A stretch of 27,205 bases of DNA from contig CAZSQD010000008.1 in NCBI GenBank assembly GCA_964608925.1, positions 1 through 27,205 of the forward strand. Reading direction: 5' to 3'. How positions within the stretch are numbered: position 1 is the stretch's first letter; each line of letters starts with the position of its first letter. The notes under the pieces are model-generated. The model saw only the letters and a list, made by a program, of their open reading frames with translations. It did no database searches and had not been told where the DNA came from. Source of the stretch: GCA-2733415 sp964608925. GTDB lineage: Bacteria > Bacteroidota > Bacteroidia > Flavobacteriales > Flavobacteriaceae. The position numbers and the translations under genes are program-made. Below, one piece after another: positions 1 to 6,606 of this stretch.

Positions 1-53
1 AGAGCATCTGACTGTTAATCAGAGGGTCCAAAGTTCGAGTCTTTGAAGAGGAG
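1..53 (+). tRNA. tRNA-Asn(GTT), 3' part, cut by window edge
   Basis: The window opens inside the D-arm. The anticodon stem TCTGA/TCAGA encloses the loop CTGTTAA with anticodon GTT (Asn). A five-base variable loop follows. The T-arm CAAAG-TTCGAGT-CTTTG is at 29-45. The 3' acceptor strand AAGAGGA (46-52) and discriminator G53 come next. CCA is not encoded. The 5' acceptor strand lies outside the window, so its pairing cannot be checked. Confidence 0.93.
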
Positions 54-96
54 CAGAAAACCACCCAACCTATTTATTTAGGTTGGGTTTTTTGTT
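15..96 (+). repeat. 82-bp direct repeat, copy 1 (tRNA-Asn 3' half plus terminator)
   Basis: Positions 15-96 recur at 412-493 with only two differences (C69/T466 and T83/G480). The unit runs from the anticodon loop of tRNA-Asn through its terminator. The two copies frame the GIY-YIG gene, like the ends of an element inserted at a tRNA. Confidence 0.95.
63..93 (+). terminator. rho-independent terminator after tRNA-Asn
   Basis: A perfect 10-bp stem (63-72 with 79-88) has a six-base loop and runs into T88-T93. It starts ten bases after the tRNA 3' end, so it most likely ends the tRNA transcript. Confidence 0.85.
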
Positions 97-106
97 ATCT
101 TGTGGT

Positions 107-415
107 ATGAGATATTATATTTATATATTACATTCAATTAATTTTGATAAATATTATATTGGCTACACCTCAAATTATAATAAAAGACTATTAGCGCATA
201 ATGAGGGTAAGTATAACACTTTTACTTCAAAATACCGTCCTTGGTGTATAAACGCTATTTTTCATGTATCTGAAAAAAAGTCTGAAGCTTTAAAAATAGA
301 ACGATTTATCAAAAATCAAAAAAGCAGGATATTGTTACAAAAGTTATGTAATAAAAATTTTACACCTAATGGTGTTTTGACTCAGTTGGTTAGAGTCCCG
401 CACGTGCGGGATTAA
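107..415 (+). CDS. GIY-YIG nuclease-domain protein next to tRNA-Asn
   Basis: A small single-domain GIY-YIG protein (UvrC/homing-endonuclease type fold; UPF0213/YhbQ-like size). From the ATG at 107 it has 102 residues. An upstream TTG at 83 is in frame but lies inside the terminator stem, so I reject it. Seen: YIYIL followed by YYIGYT (the GIY-YIG pair), KRL with the conserved Arg, and the ALKIERFIKNQKSR helix that carries the family's catalytic Glu. The domain ends near FTPNG. The last residues, TQLVRVPHVRD, are encoded by tRNA D-arm sequence plus a 16-bp palindrome, so the tail is probably not part of the ancestral protein. The gene lies between two copies of the tRNA-Asn 3' end. The fold predicts a DNA endonuclease; the target is unknown. 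A self-mobilising or tRNA-targeting role is inference. Confidence 0.82.
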   Translation: MRYYIYILHSINFDKYYIGYTSNYNKRLLAHNEGKYNTFTSKYRPWCINAIFHVSEKKSEALKIERFIKNQKSRILLQKLCNKNFTPNGVLTQLVRVPHVRD

Positions 416-450
416 TCAGAGGGTCCAAAGTTCGAGTCTTTGAAGAGGAG
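381..450 (+). pseudogene. tRNA-Asn relic, anticodon arm replaced by a palindrome
   Basis: CTCAGTTGGTTAGAG (381-395) is a tRNA D-arm. Positions 412-450 are identical to the 3' half of the intact tRNA-Asn at 15-53. Between them the 5' strand of the anticodon stem and part of the loop, including the first anticodon base, are replaced by TCCCGCACGTGCGGGA (396-411), a perfect 16-bp palindrome. The sequence before the D-arm cannot pair with the acceptor strand AAGAGGA, so no cloverleaf forms. The GIY-YIG reading frame ends inside this relic, at 415. Confidence 0.8.
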
Positions 451-493
451 CAGAAAACCACCCAATCTATTTATTTAGGGTGGGTTTTTTGTT
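412..493 (+). repeat. 82-bp direct repeat, copy 2
   Basis: Second copy of 15-96, offset 397 bases, 80 of 82 bases identical. It starts directly after the 16-bp palindrome that ends at 411. Confidence 0.95.
460..490 (+). terminator. terminator copy behind the tRNA relic and GIY-YIG gene
   Basis: Same hairpin as 63-93. One base change turns a C-G pair into U-G and another creates an A/G mismatch. The lower stem ACCCA/TGGGT and the T-run 485-490 remain. It probably now serves the GIY-YIG gene. Confidence 0.7.
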
Positions 494-615
494 TTTTCAC
501 CTTCATTTTAATTTTTTATTGTAACTTTAAGATATTAAAAATCTTCCCCTTACTTTTAATACACCTCAATTTCTTACTCTAATAAATTAATAATAATCAT
601 TTAAAAAGAAATTAT

Positions 616-2286
616 ATGTGCGGAATTGTATGTGCATTTGAGTTAAAGCAATCATCAGGATTGTTGCGAACACAAATTTTAGAAATGTCAAAAAAAATTA
701 GACATCGTGGGCCAGATTGGAGCGGAATTTTTAGTAACGAGAAAGCTATTATGGCACATGAGCGTTTAGCTATTGTTGATCCTGCATCTGGTAAACAACC
801 CTTGTTTAGTGAAAACGGTAACTTGGTGCTAGCCGCTAACGGTGAAATTTATAATCATCGTGAGTTGCGTAAACAATTTGAAAGTAACTACAACTTTAAA
901 ACCCAAAGTGACTGTGAAGTTATTTTGGCATTATACCAAGAAAAAGGACCTCATTTTATAGACGAAATGAACGGTATTTTTGGTTTTGCAATATACAACA
1001 TCCAAAAAGATGAATACTTTATTGCTCGTGACCATATGGGTATTATTCCGTTGTATATTGGTTGGGATAAAAACGGAACTTTTTATGTAGCTTCGGAGTT
1101 GAAAGCCTTGGAAGGTGTTTGTACAAAAATAGAGCTCTTTCCTCCTGGGTATTATTTAGAAAGTAAAACAGGAAAATTAGTACAATGGTACAAAAGAGAT
1201 TGGGAAAATTACAGCGCCGTTAAAGAAAATCAAACCAGTATTGATGCTATTAAAAAAGCTTTAGAAGCTGCCGTACATCGACAATTAATGAGTGATGTGC
1301 CGTATGGGGTGTTATTGTCAGGTGGTTTAGATTCTTCAATAATATCTGCTATTGCTAAAAAATACGCACAAAAACGGATAGAGTCTGATGATCAAGCAGA
1401 CGCTTGGTACCCGCAGTTACATTCTTTTTCAGTAGGGTTAGATGGTTCTCCAGATTTAGCCGCTGCTCAAGTAGTGGCCAATCATATAGGTACCATACAT
1501 CATGAAATTAAATTTACCATTCAAGAAGGGTTAGATGCCATAAAAGATGTCATTTACAATTTAGAAACCTATGATATTACTACAATTAGAGCCTCTACAC
1601 CCATGTATTTAATGGCCAGAGTAATCAAATCAATGGGTGTAAAAATGGTATTATCTGGTGAAGGTGCTGATGAGCTTTTTGGAGGCTATTTATATTTTCA
1701 TAAAGCACCAAATGCACAGGAATTTCATGAGGAAACCGTACGTAAATTAGATAAACTCCATATGTATGATTGTTTGCGAGCCAATAAAAGTTTAGCCGCT
1801 TGGGGCATTGAAGGGCGTGTGCCATTTTTAGATAAAGAATTTATGGATGTTGCAATGCGTATAAACCCTCAAGATAAAATGATTAATGGAGAACGTATGG
1901 AAAAATGGGTACTTCGTAAAGCTTTTGAAAGTATGTTGCCGCCAAGTGTAGCGTGGAGGCAAAAAGAACAGTTTAGTGATGGCGTAGGGTATAGTTGGAT
2001 AGATACCTTAAAAGAAGTGGTAAATACTAATGTAAGTGATGCACAATTAAAAAACGCACACTATACTTTTACAATTCAACCTCCACAAAATAAAGAGGAG
2101 TTTTATTACCGCTCTATATTTGAACAGCATTTTCCAAGTGATAGCGCAGCGTTATGCGTACCTCAAGAACCTAGTGTAGCTTGTAGTACTAAAATTGCAT
2201 TAGAGTGGGATGAAGCATTTAAAAACAGGAACGATCCTAGTGGTAGGGCGGTAGCTAAAGTACATGATGATGCATATAAGGAATAA
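616..2286 (+). CDS. asnB: asparagine synthase B (glutamine-hydrolysing)
   Basis: Converts aspartate, glutamine and ATP to asparagine and glutamate in the cytoplasm. The 556-residue length matches E. coli AsnB (554). The protein starts MCGIV, which places the catalytic Cys2 of the class II glutaminase domain directly after the removable Met. Other visible glutaminase residues are RLAIVDP (49-55), NGEIYNH (75-81) and SDCE (98-101). The synthetase domain has the PP-loop SGGLDSS (235-241) and the later SGEGADELFGGY motif that binds ATP and aspartate. The start is fixed by Cys2. The 120 bases upstream are AT-rich and show no clear promoter. It is convergent with the next gene, 33 bases apart. A tRNA-Asn lies just upstream, but two terminators separate them. 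Confidence 0.97.
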   Translation: MCGIVCAFELKQSSGLLRTQILEMSKKIRHRGPDWSGIFSNEKAIMAHERLAIVDPASGKQPLFSENGNLVLAANGEIYNHRELRKQFESNYNFKTQSDCEVILALYQEKGPHFIDEMNGIFGFAIYNIQKDEYFIARDHMGIIPLYIGWDKNGTFYVASELKALEGVCTKIELFPPGYYLESKTGKLVQWYKRDWENYSAVKENQTSIDAIKKALEAAVHRQLMSDVPYGVLLSGGLDSSIISAIAKKYAQKRIESDDQADAWYPQLHSFSVGLDGSPDLAAAQVVANHIGTIHHEIKFTIQEGLDAIKDVIYNLETYDITTIRASTPMYLMARVIKSMGVKMVLSGEGADELFGGYLYFHKAPNAQEFHEETVRKLDKLHMYDCLRANKSLAAWGIEGRVPFLDKEFMDVAMRINPQDKMINGERMEKWVLRKAFESMLPPSVAWRQKEQFSDGVGYSWIDTLKEVVNTNVSDAQLKNAHYTFTIQPPQNKEEFYYRSIFEQHFPSDSAALCVPQEPSVACSTKIALEWDEAFKNRNDPSGRAVAKVHDDAYKE

Positions 2287-2319
2287 AGTAATTTTCCAAA
2301 ATAAAATATTGTCCTATGA

Positions 2320-3780
2320 TTAATTACTGTTGTATGAAGTAAAATCTTCTTCAGGTTCATAGCCAAAAAGTTTTTGCTCTTTTATAATATTTGCAACACC
2401 ATCAGGCAACATATCTTCCCAGTGCCCTTCGCCATTTTGAATCATTTTTAATACTTGGCGTGAGTAAATGTGTAGTAATTTAGTGTCTTGATCTAAATCA
2501 ACCAATTTACCATTTCCTTTAAAGAAAGTATATAAATCTTTCATACGAGGGTGTACTTTAATGTTTTCAGTAGTTATCAATTCATCTTTACCATTTTTAA
2601 ACGGATACACATAAACTTTTACATCACTACTAGCTAATCTTCCAAATGCTTCTAAAATACCACCTGGTAATTTACGGTAATATTTTTCATTAAAAAGTTC
2701 AATTAAATTCATACCACCCATAGCTAATCCCATGCGTTTTTTGGTGTATGAATTAAAGTATTGCGCTACTTTATAGTATTGTTGAAAGTTAGAAATCATA
2801 ACCGTATACCCTAAAGAACATAGCAATTCCGCTCGATCTAAAAAATCACGTTCATTAATTTCATTATGCACTTCTTTTAAATTGGATAATGTAATTTCAA
2901 AAATAACTTTTACGTTGTCAGGATCTACTTTTTTATCGGCAATAAAAGCATCATATGCTTTTTGAAGCATATCGGTATTTACACGCGTTACGGGTCTGAA
3001 ACTACCTCTTAGCGCTAATATATTTTTTTTGTAAAGTATTTTAGCGGCTAATAAGTTATTACCATCAGGCCCAAACATTACGGCATCCGTCATACCATGT
3101 TTTACCAATTGCAAACTCATTAAGCGGTTGTCTACAGTTTTAAAACGTGGTCCTGAAAAATTAATCATATCAATTTCTACTTGATCCATATCTAAATTAT
3201 CATATAGATATTCTAATAATTTTTTCGGATTATTATTTTTATAGAAAGCGCCGTAAATTAAGTTAGTACCTAAAATACCTAAAGTTTGCTGTTGTAATTT
3301 AGCATCGTTTTCTTTAAAACGTAAATGTAAAATAATATCACTAAAATCTTCATTAGGATCCGTTTGAAAACGAATACCTACCCAACCATGACCTTTGTAT
3401 TTTTTAGCAAAATCAATAGTTGCAACCGTATTTGCATAGCTAAAAAATAATTGATTCGGATTTTCCTCTTTTGATTTACGTTCTTGTAATAAGTTGATTT
3501 CGTGATCCAACATTTTCTTTAAACGCGCTTCAGTAACATAACGCTTATCATCTTCAATACCATAAATAGCATCACTAAAATCCTTGTCATAAGCACTCAT
3601 TGCTTTAGCAATAGTGCCAGAAGCACCACCTGCTCTAAAAAAATAACGTACGGTTTCTTGTCCTGCCCCAATTTCAGAAAACGTACCGTAAATATTTTCA
3701 TTTAAATTAATACGTAACGCTTTGTCTTTAGTTGAAGGAATGGTATCAAATGCCTTGTCTCCTTTTATATGTGCACTCAT
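2320..3780 (-). CDS. conserved flavobacterial protein of unknown function (486 aa)
   Basis: I recognise the N-terminus (MSAHIKGDKAF...) as that of a protein conserved in Flavobacteriaceae, but I know of no established function. No signal peptide or membrane segment is visible, so it is likely cytoplasmic. Recognisable segments are GAGQETVRYFFRAGGASGTIAKAMSAYDK (about 38-66), FSYANTVATIDF, KGHGWVGIRFQ, VEIDMINFSGPRF (a basic, aromatic-rich stretch) and MGGMNLIELFNEKYY. Strongly conserved-looking Gly/Arg/His stretches suggest an enzyme or nucleotide-binding protein. I recall database labels such as nicotinate-nucleotide adenylyltransferase for relatives, but the HxGH motif of that family is not at the N-terminus, so I do not adopt the label. 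It is probably monocistronic; the promoter should lie in 3781-3870. Confidence 0.85.
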   Translation of the reverse strand: MSAHIKGDKAFDTIPSTKDKALRINLNENIYGTFSEIGAGQETVRYFFRAGGASGTIAKAMSAYDKDFSDAIYGIEDDKRYVTEARLKKMLDHEINLLQERKSKEENPNQLFFSYANTVATIDFAKKYKGHGWVGIRFQTDPNEDFSDIILHLRFKENDAKLQQQTLGILGTNLIYGAFYKNNNPKKLLEYLYDNLDMDQVEIDMINFSGPRFKTVDNRLMSLQLVKHGMTDAVMFGPDGNNLLAAKILYKKNILALRGSFRPVTRVNTDMLQKAYDAFIADKKVDPDNVKVIFEITLSNLKEVHNEINERDFLDRAELLCSLGYTVMISNFQQYYKVAQYFNSYTKKRMGLAMGGMNLIELFNEKYYRKLPGGILEAFGRLASSDVKVYVYPFKNGKDELITTENIKVHPRMKDLYTFFKGNGKLVDLDQDTKLLHIYSRQVLKMIQNGEGHWEDMLPDGVANIIKEQKLFGYEPEEDFTSYNSN

Positions 3781-3874
3781 AATATGTTTGGGTTATTGCT
3801 TACGTAACAAAAGTAGCAAACAGTTTTGGTTCTAAAAAAAATATGAAGACAATTTGTTAACTTTTTTTAGTTAT

Positions 3875-3990
3875 TTGGGCATTCCCCTTCCGAGGCGTAA
3901 AAAAAACGCTCATAAGGGTCGTGTTACCCGCTATATCTTTTTTTGGCATAAACGCCACCAAAAAAAGGATGCCGCTCGTACCACTAACGC
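3875..3990. repeat. dispersed-type intergenic repeat with two hairpins
   Basis: This part of the 336-bp gene-free stretch 3781-4116 is much less AT-biased than its surroundings. The first hairpin pairs CCCTT (3885-3889) with AAGGG (3914-3918), with a partly paired GAGGCGT/ACGCTC interior. The second is a perfect 10-bp stem, 3937-3946 with 3958-3967, with an 11-base loop. The pattern (GGGTCG, CCGCTATATC, a CTTTTTTT/AAAAAAAG stem, GGATGCCGCT, ACTAACGC) resembles a repeat I remember from many flavobacterial genomes. Only one copy is in this window, so its dispersed nature is from memory. No coding potential is seen. Confidence 0.6.
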
Positions 3991-4029
3991 AAAAATCCAC
4001 TCTATCTTTTAAAGAAACAAATTTTGGAG

Positions 4030-4108
4030 TTTAAATATTACTTAAAATTAAACAATAGTAATGCAATATTATCATGTAAAAATTGTTTAGTTTTAAGTAA
4101 TATTTAAA
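4030..4108. repeat. 27-bp inverted repeat directly before the metallo-hydrolase gene
   Basis: Arms 4030-4056 and 4082-4108 are reverse complements with a single mismatch, which would be a U-G pair in plus-strand RNA. The loop is 25 bases. The right arm ends eight bases before the ATG at 4117. It could be a 5'-UTR hairpin, a binding site for a dimeric regulator, or a small palindromic insertion. No T-run follows, so it is not a classical terminator. Confidence 0.8.
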
Positions 4109-4116
4109 ATAACAGT

Positions 4117-4884
4117 ATGAAAATTACATTTTTAGGCACAGGTACCTCACAAGGTATTCCCGTTATTGGGAGTAACCACCCCGTGTGTTTAAGTAAAAAC
4201 CTTAAAGATAAGCGTTTGCGCTCATCAATACAGATTGAGGTAAATAATACCGTTTTAGTGGTAGATTGTGGTCCTGATTTTAGGCAGCAAATGCTACGTG
4301 AAAACGTACAAAAAATAGATGCCTTACTCTTTACACATGAACATTCTGACCATACGGCAGGTTTGGACGAAGTGCGTCCATTTTATTTTAAACAAGGAAA
4401 ATTTACGGTATGTGCTGATGCACGTGTGCAAAATTCATTAAAAAAACGATTTGCGTATATTTTTGAAACCGAAAATAAATATCCAGGTACACCAACATTA
4501 ACTATGAATTTAATAGAAAACAATGTTGATTTTAAAATCAATGACATTCAAATAACGCCAATAGAAGTGTTACATGGTAAACTACCTATTTTTGGATTCC
4601 GAATTCAAAATTTCGCCTATTTAACAGATGTAAAAACAATAGTAGCCTCTGAAATAAAAAAGCTAAAAGGGGTAGATGTGTTGGTAGTTAATGCTTTGCG
4701 GGAAGAACCCCACCATTCGCATTTTAGTTTAACAGAAGCATTGGCGTTTATTGAAGCCGTAAAACCTAAAAAAGCCTATTTAACACATGTTAGTCATATG
4801 TTAGGTTTTCATGAAGAAGTACAAAAAAGTTTACCAAAAAATGTATTTTTGGCGTATGATACCTTAACCCTAACATCAAATTAA
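4117..4884 (+). CDS. MBL-fold metallo-hydrolase, PhnP-like
   Basis: A metallo-beta-lactamase-fold hydrolase of the PhnP / lipB-associated group, which act as cyclic phosphodiesterases or related hydrolases in the cytoplasm. At 255 residues it matches the family size. Seen: the N-terminal strand MKITFLGTGTSQGIP; VDCGPDFR (49-56); the metal motif THEHSDH (73-79) with H74, H76, D78 and H79; H153; D171 in YLTDV; the HHSHFS stretch with H200 and H202; and THVSH (223-227). All expected metal ligands appear present, so it is probably active. The real substrate cannot be told; no phn genes are nearby. It is followed 17 bases later by a membrane-anchored protein, likely co-transcribed. A 27-bp hairpin sits just upstream. 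Confidence 0.88.
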   Translation: MKITFLGTGTSQGIPVIGSNHPVCLSKNLKDKRLRSSIQIEVNNTVLVVDCGPDFRQQMLRENVQKIDALLFTHEHSDHTAGLDEVRPFYFKQGKFTVCADARVQNSLKKRFAYIFETENKYPGTPTLTMNLIENNVDFKINDIQITPIEVLHGKLPIFGFRIQNFAYLTDVKTIVASEIKKLKGVDVLVVNALREEPHHSHFSLTEALAFIEAVKPKKAYLTHVSHMLGFHEEVQKSLPKNVFLAYDTLTLTSN

Positions 4885-4901
4885 CCTAAAAATTTTATAT
4901 T

Positions 4902-5423
4902 ATGAAAAAGCAATTGTATTTATACCTTTTTATTTTTACTGCTTTAATTTTGTTGTTTTTTATTGTCAACACAAAAAAAGACACGAAACACTTAGAAGAT
5001 AAATTAGCAAAAATAGAAACTCGTTTAACGGAAACAACCCAAAAATACCAAGACACTATTGGTCAGTTGCAAATAGAAGTAATGGAAAAAAGTAGTTTTT
5101 CATTATCGGATGATCCGTACGCTATAGAATTGTTGTATAAAGATGATATTGATTACAAAGAATTGACCCAACACGTTCAAGATCAATTAATTGATTTAAA
5201 CTTCAAAAAAGAAGGAAATCCACTTGTACCGTATGACGCAATGAATGGTGGTAGAATGATGATTAATAGTATAAAAATGTTAAACCATAAATGGGTAATA
5301 GCTGATTTTACCGATGGGAAATACTGGGGGCAAATATTAATAAAAGTATTTTATAATGATAATAAAACCATGAGTTTTGAAACTTCAGAATCTTTCTTAT
5401 ATCCGTTTGATGTAACGAAGTAG
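4902..5423 (+). CDS. membrane-anchored coiled-coil protein, unknown function
   Basis: 173 residues. One N-terminal membrane segment (about 4-22, leucine/isoleucine/phenylalanine-rich) is followed by a charged helix with coiled-coil spacing (about 26-65, EDKLAKIETRLTETTQKY). A C-terminal globular part includes NHKWVIADFTDGKYWGQ, which loosely resembles an NTF2/SnoaL-like strand pattern. The segment is uncleaved-looking, so the protein probably sits in the inner membrane with the domain outside. It follows the PhnP-like gene at 17 bases and ends before a strong terminator, so both likely form one operon. The family is not recognised. Confidence 0.8.
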   Translation: MKKQLYLYLFIFTALILLFFIVNTKKDTKHLEDKLAKIETRLTETTQKYQDTIGQLQIEVMEKSSFSLSDDPYAIELLYKDDIDYKELTQHVQDQLIDLNFKKEGNPLVPYDAMNGGRMMINSIKMLNHKWVIADFTDGKYWGQILIKVFYNDNKTMSFETSESFLYPFDVTK

Positions 5424-5443
5424 TAAAACATTCATTTGTAGCT

Positions 5444-5480
5444 AAAAAAGTGAGGTTCTAAATTAGAACCTCACTTTTTT
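5444..5480. terminator. bidirectional rho-independent terminator
   Basis: A perfect 17-bp stem (5444-5460 with 5464-5480) has a three-base loop, with an A-run on the left and a T-run on the right. It sits between the stop of the plus-strand gene at 5423 and the stop of the minus-strand hydrolase at 5493, so it can end both convergent operons. Confidence 0.93.
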
Positions 5481-5492
5481 ATTTTTAACGAA

Positions 5493-6143
5493 TTACAATT
5501 TATTTTTCAACCACTCTTTAAACTCATAAAAATTTTGAGGGGCAACACCATGCCCTACAGGAAACTCTCGGTAAGAATTTTTAATATTTAGTTTAGTTAA
5601 AAAATCAGGAGCTTTGTTGGCCATAAAATTAGGAATTACCTGATCTACACTACCATGAGAAATGTAAAAATCTAAATGATTGTGATCTATATTTTCATAA
5701 CCGTCAATTAACATTTCTTCATTTATATAGCCACTTAACGCCACTACATTTTTTATTTTTTCAGGATAAGATAAAGCCACTGCATAACTTAAAATAGTAC
5801 CTTGACTAAAACCTAATAAATTTATTTGATTGGCATCAATAGGGTACGTTGCTATCAATTCGTCAATAAATTTTGCTATCGTATCACGTGAAACAATAGC
5901 TTCTTTTACGTTTGAAACCTTTTCAGTTTCTGTGAAATGAATATCATACCAACTATGTCCTGTTGGTTGTAATTCAAAAGGAGCGCGTGCCGAAACAATA
6001 AAGTACTCTTGAGGCAGTTCACTTGCAAAAGAAAATAAATCTTCCTCATTACTGCCATAACCATGTAATAATAATAGTAACGGTGCTTTTTTAGTGGTGT
6101 CTTTTGCAGGTCTAGTAATATGGTGTAAGGATAGGTTGTTCAT
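5493..6143 (-). CDS. alpha/beta hydrolase, phospholipase/carboxylesterase type
   Basis: A 216-residue serine hydrolase of the Abhydrolase_2 family (esterase/lysophospholipase type). Seen: oxyanion-region motif LLLLHGYGSNEEDL (23-36); nucleophile elbow GFSQG with Ser113; the acid Asp167 in HGSVDQVIP; and catalytic His198 in PVGHG. No signal peptide, so cytoplasmic. It is the last gene before the bidirectional terminator. It lies 124 bases downstream of the DUF4870-like gene on the same strand and may be read with it, though a separate promoter would fit in that gap. The natural substrate is unknown. Confidence 0.92.
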   Translation of the reverse strand: MNNLSLHHITRPAKDTTKKAPLLLLLHGYGSNEEDLFSFASELPQEYFIVSARAPFELQPTGHSWYDIHFTETEKVSNVKEAIVSRDTIAKFIDELIATYPIDANQINLLGFSQGTILSYAVALSYPEKIKNVVALSGYINEEMLIDGYENIDHNHLDFYISHGSVDQVIPNFMANKAPDFLTKLNIKNSYREFPVGHGVAPQNFYEFKEWLKNKL

Positions 6144-6267
6144 TTAAAATGAGATTAAGGATATTAAAAAATGGTAGTGTTTTTTAGGAGTAGCTGAAGT
6201 AATAAAATTATTAGATGCCCATACAAGTCGTATTAATTTCAACCTATTTTATGACTATTCAACTTAA

Positions 6268-6606
6268 TTAAGCGTCTTCACCAATCATATTAAATAATTT
6301 CTGATAATGTTCTCCTAATAAGGGTACAGGTTTGGTAGTGCCTCCTAATGCTGAAGAAAAACCGTAAAACCATAACATGATAAAAAACACATAAAAAGGT
6401 CCAGAAATCATCCAGCTATCAAAATAACCAACAAAATAAGCTAATATAAAAAAGGTAAGATATAACCCTAATGCTTGACGAATATGAAAATAAGCAAACT
6501 TGCTTTTATCATCAAAATTAATAAAAAAGGCTACAATTGTACCAATTATTGTTAAATAGGCTACAAAAGCAGCTGTTTTTCCGTTAGATGTGTTAGTTGT
6601 TGTCAT
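6268..6606 (-). CDS. DUF4870-like small membrane protein
   Basis: 112 residues with three hydrophobic segments (about 13-29, 42-62 and 66-86). The motif KFAYFHIRQALGLYL, between segments 1 and 2, is characteristic of DUF4870/Tic20-like proteins (the 'HxRQA' pattern). It is an inner-membrane protein of unknown role. Its start overlaps the end of the dihydroorotase-like gene by 14 bases, which points to translational coupling in one operon with the BatA-type gene. Confidence 0.85.
   Translation of the reverse strand: MTTTNTSNGKTAAFVAYLTIIGTIVAFFINFDDKSKFAYFHIRQALGLYLTFFILAYFVGYFDSWMISGPFYVFFIMLWFYGFSSALGGTTKPVPLLGEHYQKLFNMIGEDA

Noticed and set aside
83..106. Upstream TTG start for the GIY-YIG gene
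   Set aside because: It lies within the tRNA terminator stem; the ATG at 107 starts the domain correctly.
1..615. Functional link (attenuation or T-box) between tRNA-Asn and asnB
   Set aside because: Two terminators separate them and no T-box stem or specifier loop is seen in 496-615; closeness may be chance.
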